Made by a program: the position numbers and the translations under genes. A stretch of DNA of 44,135 bases from Xylanibacter caecicola (GTDB lineage Bacteria; Bacteroidota; Bacteroidia; Bacteroidales; Bacteroidaceae), in NCBI RefSeq assembly GCF_013166515.1, contig NZ_JABKKJ010000021.1:1-44135 (forward strand). Reading direction: 5' to 3'. The notes under the pieces were generated by a model. The model saw only the letters and a list, made by a program, of their open reading frames with translations, was not told where the DNA came from and made no database searches. Positions within the stretch are counted from its first letter, which is position 1; every line of letters begins with the position of its first letter. Positions 34,393 to 42,885 of the stretch are shown in pieces.

Positions 34393-37299
34393 ATGAAACT
34401 TAGATTTATCGTAACAGCCTGTCTTGCCGCAGTAATGGCGCTTGGCGGGCAGGCAAAAGAGTACAGGTACCGGACTGTGGAGGGCGACCTGATGAACACG
34501 CGTATCTATACGCTCGACAACGGGCTTAAGGTTTATCTGTCCGTGAACAAGGAGAAGCCGCGCATACAGACTTACATAGCCGTGCGCACCGGCAGCCGCA
34601 ACGATCCGGCGGAGACTACGGGGCTGGCGCACTATCTTGAGCACCTGATGTTCAAGGGAACGAAGAGCTTCGGCACGAGCGACGCTGCTGCCGAGGCTCC
34701 GTTGCTGGCGGAGATAGAGGCGAAGTACGAGGTGTACCGCCGCCTGTCCGATGCGCAGCAGCGCCGCGACTGCTACAAGGAGATAGACAGCCTGTCGCAG
34801 CTCGCTGCCAAGTATTTCATACCCAACGAGTATGACAAGCTGATGGCGTCTATCGGCGCGCAGGGCACCAACGCGTATACGAGCAACGACGTGACATGCT
34901 ACGTGGAGGACATCCCCGCGAACGAAGTGGAGAACTGGTTGCGCGTGGAGGGCGACCGCTTTGCCAACATGGTGATACGCGGTTTCCACACAGAGTTGGA
35001 GTCTGTTTACGAGGAGTATAACATCGGTTTGGCACAGGACACGAGGAAGGCATACGCAGCCCTGTTCGCAAAGGCGTGTCCCGGGCATCCGTACGGCACG
35101 CAGACTACGATAGGAACGCAGGAGCACCTTAAGAATCCGTCGATAACGAACATAAAGAACTACTTCAACCGCTACTACGTGCCCAACAACATGGCGGTGT
35201 GCATGGCGGGAGACATGGATCCGGACAAGGTCATCGCGCTCGTAGACAAGTATTTCGGAGGGCTGAAGCCCGCCGCCTCGCTTTCGCGCCCCGAGTATCC
35301 CGAATTGAAACCGCTCTGCGGCGTGCAGGACACCACCGTGGTGGGCAAGGAGGCGGAGCGCCTGATGATGGCGTGGCGCTTCAAGGGAGCGTCGGACATG
35401 CAGGCAGACACCCTCGACGTCATCTCCAGCATGCTTGCCAACGGCAAGGCAGGACTGTTTGAGGTCAATCTCGAGCAGAAGATGCTGGCGCAGGGCGCCG
35501 GCGCGTTCCTGTACGGGCTTAACGACTATTCGGCGCTCGTGGTTTCGGGCACTCCGAAAGACAATCAGAGCCTTGAGGAACTGCGCGGACTTATCTGCGG
35601 AGAGATTGACAAGCTGAGGCGCGGCGACTTTTCGGACGATCTGTTGCCGGCGGTTGTCAACAACATGAAGCTTGATTTCTACAAGTCGCTGCAGAGCAAT
35701 GAGGCGCGCGCCGACATGTTTGTCGACGCATTCGTGAACGGAAAGAAATGGGAGGACGTTGTGCGCAGGCTCGACAGGGTGAGCGGCATGACGAAGCAGC
35801 AGATTGTTGACTTCGCGCGTAGGCATCTCGCCGACAACTACGCGTGCGTCTACAAGGTGCAGGGCAACGACACGACGCTAAAGAAGATAGACAAGCCGCA
35901 GATTACGCCCATCCCCACGAACCGCGACAAGAGCAGCGCCTTTCTAAATGAGATAAAGAGCGCGAAGACGGAGCCGATACAGCCGCGCTTCGTGGACTTC
36001 GACCGGGACATGACGGTGACCCGTACAAAGGCAGGGCTGCCCATGCTCTATAAGAAGAACACGGACGACGGGCTGTTCGACCTTACGTTCTACTACGCCT
36101 TCGGTTCGGAGGCGGACCGCGCCATATCGCTGGCGCCCGACTACCTATATTATATAGGTACGGACAAGAAGACTTCGGCGCAGGTAAAGCAGGAGTTCTA
36201 CAGCCTGGCGTGCGACTACTCGGTCAGCGTGTCGTCCGACGCGGTCTATGTACGTCTCACCGGTCTTAACGAGAACCTCTCCAAGGCGCTATCCCTGTGG
36301 GAAGACTTCGTAGGCAACGCCAAGGGCGACTCCGAGTCATACGAAAAGTATGTAAACCTGCTTATGAAATCGCGCGCGGACGCCAAGAAGAACCAGCGCG
36401 CCAACTTCGCTCGCCTGCAGGCGTATGCCATATACGGTCCGTACAACAGCTATACAAACACGCTGAGCGAGGCTGAGCTGCGCGCCGCAGGTCCGCAGAT
36501 GCTGCCCGACCTGCTCAAGCGCCTCAACGGCATGGAGCACACCGTGCTCTACTACGGTCCGTATGGCGAGAAGGAGATAGCTGCGCTCGTGACGCGCCTT
36601 CACAAGACGCCGAAGAAGCTCCGACCCGTGCCCGCAGGCAGGGAATACACCGAGCAGCAGACGCCCGTCGACGAGGTGTTCATAGCCCCCTACGACGCCA
36701 AGAACATCTACATGATGCAGTATCACAACGAAAACCGCCCGTGGAACGCCGATGAAATGCCCGTGCAGACCATCTTCAACGAGTATTTCGGCGGCAGCAT
36801 GAACGGCGTGGTGTTCCAGGAGCTGCGCGAGGCACGCGGACTTGCCTACAGCGCCGGCGCGAGCTACGACCGTCCGTGGCGCAAGGGACATCCCGAGACG
36901 TTCAACACGTACATCATATCGCAGAACGACAAGATGACCGACTGCATACGCGTGTTCAACGAGATACTCGACACACTGCCGCAGTCGCAGGCAGCCTTCG
37001 AGATTGCGCGCCAGAGCCTTACGAAGAGCCTGCAGAGCCGCCGCGTGACGCGCGCCTCGGTGCTCTACGCGTATCTCAACGCCCGCCGTCTCGGTGTCAG
37101 CGGCGACCTGTATGCGCGCGTTTACGAAGCCCTGCCGCAGCTCAGGCTCGCCGACATCGTGGACTTCGAGCAGAAGAACATGGCTCGCAAGCCCTGCCGC
37201 TACGTCATCCTCGGCAACGAGGGCGAGCTGGACATGGAGGCGCTCGGCAGGATAGGCAAGGTGAACCGCCTCACCACCGAGGAGATATTCGGATATTGA
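34393..37299 (+). CDS. M16-family zinc peptidase (insulinase/pitrilysin type), exported
   Basis: The protein has 968 residues from the ATG at 34393. A signal peptide (MKLRFIVTACLAAVMALGGQA) places it in the periplasm or outside. The inverted zinc motif H-x-x-E-H is present as HYLEH (H80, E83, H84), with the downstream glutamate in the ELESVYEEYN region. Four M16 half-domains are expected, and the second half (from about 540) begins RTKAGLPMLYKKNTDDGLFDLTFYYAFG and contains RLNGMEHTVLYYGPYGEKE and ELREARGLAYSAGASY. Together this is the large two-in-one type. It degrades peptides or small proteins; the natural substrate is unknown. Codons here are much richer in G/C at third positions than in genes before 34 kb. 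Confidence 0.94.
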   Translation: MKLRFIVTACLAAVMALGGQAKEYRYRTVEGDLMNTRIYTLDNGLKVYLSVNKEKPRIQTYIAVRTGSRNDPAETTGLAHYLEHLMFKGTKSFGTSDAAAEAPLLAEIEAKYEVYRRLSDAQQRRDCYKEIDSLSQLAAKYFIPNEYDKLMASIGAQGTNAYTSNDVTCYVEDIPANEVENWLRVEGDRFANMVIRGFHTELESVYEEYNIGLAQDTRKAYAALFAKACPGHPYGTQTTIGTQEHLKNPSITNIKNYFNRYYVPNNMAVCMAGDMDPDKVIALVDKYFGGLKPAASLSRPEYPELKPLCGVQDTTVVGKEAERLMMAWRFKGASDMQADTLDVISSMLANGKAGLFEVNLEQKMLAQGAGAFLYGLNDYSALVVSGTPKDNQSLEELRGLICGEIDKLRRGDFSDDLLPAVVNNMKLDFYKSLQSNEARADMFVDAFVNGKKWEDVVRRLDRVSGMTKQQIVDFARRHLADNYACVYKVQGNDTTLKKIDKPQITPIPTNRDKSSAFLNEIKSAKTEPIQPRFVDFDRDMTVTRTKAGLPMLYKKNTDDGLFDLTFYYAFGSEADRAISLAPDYLYYIGTDKKTSAQVKQEFYSLACDYSVSVSSDAVYVRLTGLNENLSKALSLWEDFVGNAKGDSESYEKYVNLLMKSRADAKKNQRANFARLQAYAIYGPYNSYTNTLSEAELRAAGPQMLPDLLKRLNGMEHTVLYYGPYGEKEIAALVTRLHKTPKKLRPVPAGREYTEQQTPVDEVFIAPYDAKNIYMMQYHNENRPWNADEMPVQTIFNEYFGGSMNGVVFQELREARGLAYSAGASYDRPWRKGHPETFNTYIISQNDKMTDCIRVFNEILDTLPQSQAAFEIARQSLTKSLQSRRVTRASVLYAYLNARRLGVSGDLYARVYEALPQLRLADIVDFEQKNMARKPCRYVILGNEGELDMEALGRIGKVNRLTTEEIFGY

Positions 37300-37345
37300 G
37301 TTTTCAGGCGCCATGCGCGAGCAATGCGGCGCGTATGGCGCCTGA

Positions 37346-37471
37346 AAGGAGATAGAGGGAGACAGGAGAAGATACGTGGCTTGCGCCACGGAAGATAGGG
37401 GACAATTGCCTTGTGGCATGCCGTAAAGCGCGCGTCCCCTGTCTTCCCGTTATCTTCTCCTGTCTTCTTTT
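37346..37471. repeat. Stem-loop element, copy 3 (purine-rich arm, 30-base loop)
   Basis: AGACAGGAGAAGATA and GAAGATAGGGGAC on the left pair with GTCCCCTGTCTTC and TATCTTCTCCTGTCT on the right. The left arm carries an extra small hairpin (CGTGGC TTGC GCCACG, about 37375-37390). The loop (37404-37433) is exactly 30 bases, as in copy 2, and contains TGCCTTGTGGCAT (37407-37419), nearly identical to TGCTTTGTTGCAT in copy 1. It lies after the M16 gene, in convergent space. Confidence 0.75.
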
Positions 37472-37591
37472 GTTACCAAACAGATATTCCTTTGTCAGCG
37501 TGTTTCAGGCGTTTTTATTACTGCCGTACTTGTATCCGATATGTAAGGATATTACATGTCATCCTTAAGCAGGTATTACTGATTTCCATCT

Positions 37592-37858
37592 CATATGCGT
37601 TACGTTTCTATCTCATATGCGATAGATTTGCATCTCATATGCGATAGATTTGCATCTCATATGCGTTACGTTTCTATCTCATATGCGTTACGTTTCCATC
37701 TCATATGAGTTACGTTTCTATCTCATATGCGTTACGTTTCCACATATGCGTTACGTTTCTATCTCATATGCGTTACGTTTCTATCTCATATGCGTTACAT
37801 TTGCATCTCATATGCGATAGATTTGCATCCCATATGCGATACATTTCTATACTATATG
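37592..37858. repeat. Tandem array with 22-bp period and CATATG cores (array B), 13 units
   Basis: CATATG occurs at 37592, 37614, 37636, 37658, 37680, 37702, 37724, 37743, 37765, 37787, 37809 and 37831, with a degenerate TATATG at 37853. Every step is 22 bp except one of 19. Two unit types alternate in blocks: TTACGTTTCTATCTCATATG and ATAGATTTGCATCTCATATG, each followed by CG. There are no spacers. It lies in the 880-bp convergent space between the M16 gene and the GNAT gene. Short open frames running through it are by-products of the repeat. Confidence 0.92.
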
Positions 37859-37937
37859 CCGGAGAAATACGTATGGCATGTTTTAAACTCTAATACACCT
37901 TCCATGAGTGGTTTATACCACGTCTCCCCGTTATTTT

Positions 37938-38035
37938 GGAACGTTCGACAGAAAATTTTGGATCGATCCAAAATTTTTTCTGAATCGATCCAAAAAAATT
38001 TTTGGATCGTTCCAAAATTTCCTATGGATGCGCCG
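37938..38035. repeat. Second 22-bp-period array with GGATCGATCC palindromes (array C)
   Basis: Palindrome-like words GGAACGTTCG (37938), GGATCGATCC (37960), GAATCGATCC (37982), GGATCGTTCC (38004) and a decayed GGATGCGCCG (38026) start exactly 22 bp apart. They are separated by A/T-runs such as AAAATTTTTT. It begins 80 bp after array B, has a different unit but the same period. Confidence 0.85.
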
Positions 38036-38178
38036 TCTTCCCGTCCGGACGCTCCAAATGTCGACTGCCGATGCATTCTGCGTGTTGTAAACCGCGCGTT
38101 TTTGTGTTGAAGAAACGCACTGTGCCGTTGTATACCCGTGCGAAAAATATCCTACAGAGGGAACGTTAAAATTAAAAC

Positions 38179-39165
38179 TCATTTCCCCGCGCCCGGCAGC
38201 TCCATGTGCAGTATCGGGAACGGGCGTCCCGAAGGGTCTGTGGCGTCGCGCCCCGTCACCTCGAACCCCCGGCTGCGATAAAAAGCGAGCGCCGCGGGGT
38301 TCTGTTCGTTCACGTCCACGCGCCGTATGCCCCTCTCCATGACGGCAAGGTCGAGCAGTCGCCTGCCATAGCCCTTCCCCTTGTGCCGCGGGTCTATGAA
38401 GAGCATCTCTGTCATCCCGTCGCTCAGACTCATAAAGCCGAGCAGCCTGCCGCCGGTGTCCTGCATGGCGTAGACGTCGAGCGCCGGCAGGTATTTTTCG
38501 GGTATCTCGCGGCGGAAGAACGCGATGTCGTCTTCCGACAGAAAGTCGTGACTGTCTCTTACGGCAGCCTCCCATATCACGACAAGCTCATCCCAACGCA
38601 TACTGTCGGTTATCTTTATTATTGATGTGCCGTCGTGGCGTTTCACGAGATAGTGCACCTTTGACGTATCCCCGTTGGCTGAGGAAGTGCCCGGTGCCGT
38701 GTGGTGGAATGCAAAGCCGCACTTCTCCGCCACGCGCCCCGACTTTCCGTTGCCGTCGTAGTGACTTATCCACACCGCCTGCAGCCCCAGTTTGTCAAAG
38801 CATCTGTCCGTGAGCGCTTTGACGGCTTCGGTAGTAAATCCGCGCCCTTGATAAGGCACGCCCATCCAGTATCCTATTTCGGCTTCGCCCTGCTTCATGT
38901 CCGCGTTGCCCGTCCCGCCGGGCACAATGCCGCAGCATCCTGCCGGCTCGCCGGTGTCTTTGGGCACTACGGCGTATATCTCCGGGGCGGAAAACACTGT
39001 GCGTATTATCTCCCGGCTCTCTTCTGCCGACGAGTGGGGCGCCCATCCGGCTGCCGGACCTATTGTCGGGTCCTTGGCAAGACGGTACAGGACGTCGGCG
39101 TCGGTGTCCCTCCACGGGCGAAGTATCAGCCGCGGTGTCTCTATGATTGTTCCTTTTGTTTCCAT
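38179..39165 (-). CDS. Double GNAT acetyltransferase (RimJ/RimL-like plus a second GNAT domain)
   Basis: The 328-residue protein contains two acetyltransferase domains. Residues 1-175 are of the RimJ/RimL type (IIETPRLILRPWRDTDADVLYRLAKDP, IGYWMGVPYQGRGFTTEAVKALTDRCF, GRVAEKCGFAFH). Residues 180-328 are a second GNAT (AVRDSHDFLSEDDIAFFRREIPEKYLP, MLFIDPRHKGKGYGRRLLDLAV, NEQNPAALAFYRSRGFEVTGRDATDP). Both acetyl-CoA loops (YQGRG, HKGKGYG) look intact, so both halves may be active. Substrates are unknown. The gene lies downstream of the hflX-DUF4954 pair on the same strand, 80 bp apart. Confidence 0.9.
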   Translation of the reverse strand: METKGTIIETPRLILRPWRDTDADVLYRLAKDPTIGPAAGWAPHSSAEESREIIRTVFSAPEIYAVVPKDTGEPAGCCGIVPGGTGNADMKQGEAEIGYWMGVPYQGRGFTTEAVKALTDRCFDKLGLQAVWISHYDGNGKSGRVAEKCGFAFHHTAPGTSSANGDTSKVHYLVKRHDGTSIIKITDSMRWDELVVIWEAAVRDSHDFLSEDDIAFFRREIPEKYLPALDVYAMQDTGGRLLGFMSLSDGMTEMLFIDPRHKGKGYGRRLLDLAVMERGIRRVDVNEQNPAALAFYRSRGFEVTGRDATDPSGRPFPILHMELPGAGK

Positions 39166-39245
39166 AAATGTATGTGCTGTTGTTTTTGTGCCGGTTCTTG
39201 TCCGTGTGTGGACGGTCCTTTGCTTTTTATGGCTTTGCGATGAAA

Positions 39246-41063
39246 TCAGAGCTTCGCGAGAAAATCTTCCAGCACGCCTTCTTCCATGTCTCCGAGCGCC
39301 GCCTCTTTACGCGCGTCGTCGGCTATCGCCGCGCGCCACGCCGCCCATGCCTCCTTGCCGTCCTCCTTTATCCGGCGCATGACATCTTCTGTCATCTCAT
39401 CCGTCGCGTAATACTCGCGAATGGCGTTGCACGTCCAGTTCCACGACCATTCGTCGTATCGGTCGTTCATATCCCTCATCCGTTCCTCCACGTCCCCGAT
39501 GCTGCTTATGACGCCTCTCCTTATGTCGTCCGCCAGTCTTTCCGCCTCAGCCTTCGGCACGAGCATGCCGCCCAGGTCTGTCCATTCGCCCGTGCCGCCG
39601 CTGTCGGTGGACCGTGCGCCGTCGTGCATCTCGGCAGCCTCGCCGAAAAACATCCGTATCGCCATGTCGTATAGCCTCATGCCGTTCTTCAGCGCGCCGT
39701 TGCGTATCGTGCAGCGCCCGTGGGTGTACTCTGCGGCGTCCTCGCCCTGCGTGCCGCGCAACCTTTCGAGCGTCTTCCTGCCTTCCAACGCCTTTTGTAA
39801 GGTGTACGGACTGAGCCAGTCGAAGTTGACAAAGCTCTTCCTTCCGTCGTGCGGACGCCTGTCGCGCTTGTGCCATTTGGCTGTGTCGCGGAATGTTCCC
39901 ACGGTGGCTATGTTGCGTCCGGGCACGAGAAATGTCTTGTTGCCCGATGCGATGAGATAAGAGAACGGCATGTCGCCGGTGTCGGGGTGGTTCTGTATCT
40001 TGCCCATGCACATCGAGAACGCGCCCACGGTGGCGGGCATGAGTATGTGTGCCCCGCTGGCGGTCTTGCTCCCGCGCTCTAAAGTGCCGTGGTGTATCGG
40101 TCCCAGCTTGTAGGCGTGGTTGCTGTAGTTGGTGGCAGAGCCTGCGTTGTAGAACGAGAACATGCCGCCGATAAGCAGCGTCGATTTGTGGTGGCTCACC
40201 GTGAACGGACCGCAGAACGCGGCGCACGCTTCGCCGTTGTCCAGGTGCGCGTTGTCGAAGAACACGCAGCTCTCGGCAGAGAAGCCTTTGCCTATGTGGC
40301 ATGCCTCGCCCACGAAACAGCCCGTGAGACAGGCGCCGCCGAGTATCGCCGAGCCTGCCGATACCACCGTGTCGTCGCACGTCACGTCGTTGCCTATGCG
40401 CACCGCCGCGCTGTCCGTGACCGCCAGAGTGCAGTTGCACAGCCTCGATGCACCGTTTATCTCGCATCCGTCGCCTATTATTGTGTCGATTATCTCGCGT
40501 GTGTTGGTTATTCTCACCCTTTTCCCCACCTTGCCCGTCGGGCTGCGGCGCGCCTCGATGTCCTTGCCGGTCATCGCGCGCAGACTATCCCACACGGCGG
40601 CATCGCCGGCATTGGCTGCCATGAATGTGGCGGTCTGAGATGTCAGTCCTTTGTATATGATGATGTTGCCGTCGCCCGCCTCGTTCAGCACGGGAATAAC
40701 CGTACCCTCGCCGAACGTCGCCCCGGTGCTGCTTGTCATCCGCCCTATGCCCGATATGTAGCATTCTTCGCCGATGACATACCGGCGTATGTGGTTGCCG
40801 ATGTTCTCGATAAGGCAGTTGTCGCTTATCGTAACGTCGCACAGTGTCGCGTTGAATATCCCCGTGTGGCGCGCGAAACCGTCTTCTGTCTCGAGCGTCT
40901 TGTCAAATCTTCCGATGTTCACTTCTCCGTAGAACGCCACGTTGCGCACATGCTCCGTGCAGAACTCCAGTGCCACGTTCACCGTGCCCCAGTCCTCTGC
41001 GGTGCATCCGTTTCGTTCCAGCCTTGCTATCTCGTCGGTTGTGAGATTTCTGTAGTTTTCCAT
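39246..41063 (-). CDS. DUF4954 family protein (left-handed beta-helix, nucleotidyltransferase-like repeats)
   Basis: The 605-residue protein matches the Bacteroidetes DUF4954 family. It has many hexapeptide-like repeats of the left-handed beta-helix (TISDNCLIENIGNHIRRYVIGEECYISG, DGCEINGASRLCNCTLAVTDSAAVRIGNDVTCDD, SAILGGACLTGCFVGEACHIGKG) in residues about 70-300. Conserved stretches follow: HKSTLLIGGMFSFYNAGSATNYSNHAYKLGPIHHGTLERGSK and HILMPATVGAFSMCMGKIQNHPDTGDMPFSYL. The C-terminal third is helical and charged. The fold is that of sugar-nucleotide acyltransferases, but no activity is established. It starts 30 bp after hflX on the same strand. Confidence 0.88.
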   Translation of the reverse strand: MENYRNLTTDEIARLERNGCTAEDWGTVNVALEFCTEHVRNVAFYGEVNIGRFDKTLETEDGFARHTGIFNATLCDVTISDNCLIENIGNHIRRYVIGEECYISGIGRMTSSTGATFGEGTVIPVLNEAGDGNIIIYKGLTSQTATFMAANAGDAAVWDSLRAMTGKDIEARRSPTGKVGKRVRITNTREIIDTIIGDGCEINGASRLCNCTLAVTDSAAVRIGNDVTCDDTVVSAGSAILGGACLTGCFVGEACHIGKGFSAESCVFFDNAHLDNGEACAAFCGPFTVSHHKSTLLIGGMFSFYNAGSATNYSNHAYKLGPIHHGTLERGSKTASGAHILMPATVGAFSMCMGKIQNHPDTGDMPFSYLIASGNKTFLVPGRNIATVGTFRDTAKWHKRDRRPHDGRKSFVNFDWLSPYTLQKALEGRKTLERLRGTQGEDAAEYTHGRCTIRNGALKNGMRLYDMAIRMFFGEAAEMHDGARSTDSGGTGEWTDLGGMLVPKAEAERLADDIRRGVISSIGDVEERMRDMNDRYDEWSWNWTCNAIREYYATDEMTEDVMRRIKEDGKEAWAAWRAAIADDARKEAALGDMEEGVLEDFLAKL

Positions 41064-41093
41064 GATTTGTGTCTTTGTGCAGAATTGCGGTGT

Positions 41094-42344
41094 TTATTCT
41101 TCGTAATCCTGATACAGGAAGTCGTTGTAAGGATATTTCTGAACGTGCAGCTCGCGCACGCGCTTGTAGAGCACTTCCCTCAGTTCGTCGATGTTCATCT
41201 TCTCGCGTGCCGAGATGAACAGGCAACTGTCGTTCATATTCGCCATCCACGTGCGGCGCAGCTCGTCGAGCGTTACGTTCTCCTTTGTCATCGGCGTAAG
41301 GTCGTCCGGTTCCTTGTCCACCCACGTATAGGCGTCTATCTTGTTGAACACTATCATCGACGGCTTGTCCGAGCATCCCAGTTCACTCAGCGTCTTCTCC
41401 ACCACCTTTATCTGCTCCTCGAAGTCGGGGTGGGAGATATCCACCACGTGCACGAGCAGGTCGGCTTCGCGTACTTCGTCGAGCGTTGACTTGAACGAGT
41501 CCACAAGGTCGGTCGGAAGCTTGCGTATAAAGCCCACGGTGTCTGCCAAAAGGAAAGGCAGGTTGTCTATAACCATCTTGCGCACGGTGGTGTCGAGCGT
41601 CGCGAATAGTTTGTTCTCCGCGAAGACTTCGCTCTTCGACAGCAGGTTCATTATCGTCGACTTGCCCACGTTGGTATATCCCACGAGCGCCACGCGTATC
41701 ATCCTGCCGCGATTCTTGCGCTGCGTTGTCTTCTGCTTGTCTATTTCCGTCAGCCGCTGTTTCAGAAGTGTTATGCGCTGCAATATGATACGGCGGTCCA
41801 TTTCGAGCTGTGTCTCACCGGGTCCGCGCAGTCCCACCGAACCTTTGCCGCCGCCCGAACCGCTACCGCCGCGCTGGCGCTCAAGGTGGGTCCACAGGCG
41901 CTGCAGGCGCGGCAACATGTATCTGTATTGCGCCAGTTCCACCTGTGTCTTTGCGTTTGCCGTCTGCGCGCGCATGGCGAATATGTCGAGGATTAGCGAC
42001 GTGCGGTCGAGTATCTTCACTTTCAGCTCGTTCTCGATGTTGCGTATCTGCTTTGCCGATAGCTCATCGTCGAAAATCACCATACCTATCTCGCGGTCGG
42101 CATCTTCTTCGTCTATGATATACTGCTTTATTTCTTCCAGCTTTCCCTTGCCCACGTATGTCGTCTGGTTGGCGCTGTTCACCTTCTGCGTAAAGCGCTT
42201 GACGGTCACAGCCCCTGCCGTGTCGGCAAGGAACTCAAGCTCGTCCAGATATTCTTTTGTCTTCGCTTCGTCCTGGTCTTGGGTTATAAGACCAACGAGT
42301 ATGGCGGTTTCAGCCTTTACTTCGGATATTACAAATTCTTTCAT
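41094..42344 (-). CDS. hflX: Ribosome-associated GTPase HflX
   Basis: The 416-residue GTPase binds the 50S subunit and can split stalled ribosomes. The N-terminal HflX domain (AILVGLITQDQDEAKTKEYLDELEFLADTAGA) is followed by a coiled-coil linker containing a glycine-rich insertion (RQRGGSGSGGGKGSVGLRGPGETQLE). The G domain has G1 GYTNVGKST, G3 DTVGFIRKLP and G4 NKID. Length is normal. It is divergent from the non-coding region leading to the rRNA operon and heads an operon with DUF4954 and probably the double GNAT. Confidence 0.96.
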   Translation of the reverse strand: MKEFVISEVKAETAILVGLITQDQDEAKTKEYLDELEFLADTAGAVTVKRFTQKVNSANQTTYVGKGKLEEIKQYIIDEEDADREIGMVIFDDELSAKQIRNIENELKVKILDRTSLILDIFAMRAQTANAKTQVELAQYRYMLPRLQRLWTHLERQRGGSGSGGGKGSVGLRGPGETQLEMDRRIILQRITLLKQRLTEIDKQKTTQRKNRGRMIRVALVGYTNVGKSTIMNLLSKSEVFAENKLFATLDTTVRKMVIDNLPFLLADTVGFIRKLPTDLVDSFKSTLDEVREADLLVHVVDISHPDFEEQIKVVEKTLSELGCSDKPSMIVFNKIDAYTWVDKEPDDLTPMTKENVTLDELRRTWMANMNDSCLFISAREKMNIDELREVLYKRVRELHVQKYPYNDFLYQDYEE

Positions 42345-42369
42345 ACATTATATATAATGTGCAAAGTTA
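42345..42369 (-). promoter_or_regulatory. -7 box of hflX and adjoining palindrome
   Basis: On the minus strand TAACTTTG (42369-42362) fits TAnnTTTG; no exact -33 TTTG is found. Immediately downstream, ACATTATATATAATGT (42345-42360) is a perfect 16-bp palindrome touching the start codon at 42344, a possible operator or hairpin in a very short leader. Confidence 0.5.
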
Positions 42370-42695
42370 CGATAAAAAAGTGGAAAACGGAAAAACATGG
42401 TGTAGATTTGAAACATGCTACGCAGCAAGAGTGTCTTTGGAGAAATGCCGGTTGATGCGTTCTTTCCTGCTTCGCCGTTTGTTGGTTTGCGATGCAGGTG
42501 CTTGTTGGTGGAACCCCGATGTTTATTGTTGGTTTATGATACAAACACGGCTCTTTTCTCCTTTTCCGTCAGACTTCTTTGTTCTGTAAATTGATAGGCG
42601 GTATATGTGAAAATCTGTTTTTAGTTACTGTTGTTGCATACATTATTTGTGCTGCCGGCAGCTTTAATGAGTGTGTTTTTGCGTATTTATCTATT

Positions 42696-42707
42696 GTAAA
42701 CGTTTAC
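42696..42707. promoter_or_regulatory. LacI/GalR-like operator palindrome
   Basis: GTAAACGTTTAC is a perfect 12-bp palindrome with the central CG usual for LacI-family operators. It lies about 30 bp upstream of the -33 element of the promoter at 42738-42769. No LacI-family gene is present in the window. Confidence 0.4.
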
Positions 42708-42737
42708 GTAGTTTTTTTAATTTTAAATACCCATTGT

Positions 42738-42769
42738 TTTGATTTGCGTCATTATAATACTTACCTTTG
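42738..42769 (+). promoter_or_regulatory. Promoter of the candidate small RNA
   Basis: TTTG (42738-42741), 20 bp, TACCTTTG (42762-42769): a full consensus promoter with no protein gene downstream until the rRNA operon. Confidence 0.65.
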
Positions 42770-42775
42770 CCGTAT

Positions 42776-42885
42776 ATCAACACAGATTTTCAGAATTACA
42801 TGCTACATTAATACTAATAACTAAGACATTCAGAATGGTAAAAGAAATAGCTTCGACGTGGTGTCGAGGCTATTTCTTTTTATAA
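42776..42885 (+). ncRNA. Candidate small RNA of about 110 nt
   Basis: A consensus promoter (42738-42769) is followed by about 65 bases without a plausible gene and then by a strong terminator. The terminator is an 18-bp stem (42840-42857 with 42863-42880; one G-U type mismatch), a 5-base loop and a T-rich tail. The only frame inside, MVKEIASTW..., is 16 codons made by the hairpin itself. Ends are estimated from the promoter spacing and the tail. It could instead be a leader peptide or a decayed gene. Confidence 0.5.
42840..42885 (+). terminator. Rho-independent terminator of the small RNA
   Basis: AAAAGAAATAGCTTCGAC pairs with GTCGAGGCTATTTCTTTT around the loop GTGGT, and is followed by TATA and further T-rich bases. 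Very strong stem. Confidence 0.8.

Noticed and set aside
34375..35826. 483-codon minus-strand frame opposite the M16 peptidase
   Set aside because: Shadow frame caused by high GC at third codon positions of the real gene; no domain or start context.
37592..37858. CRISPR array
   Set aside because: Units are directly adjacent at 22 bp with no unique spacers and no cas genes are present.
37705..38110. Short plus-strand frames through the CATATG array
   Set aside because: They are translations of the repeat, give low-complexity peptides and are on non-coding repeat sequence.
40089..41489. 466-codon plus-strand frame opposite DUF4954 and hflX
   Set aside because: Antisense to two well-supported genes and without family features.
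42835..42885. 16-codon frame MVKEIASTW... near the rRNA operon
   Set aside because: It is produced by the terminator stem of the candidate small RNA.
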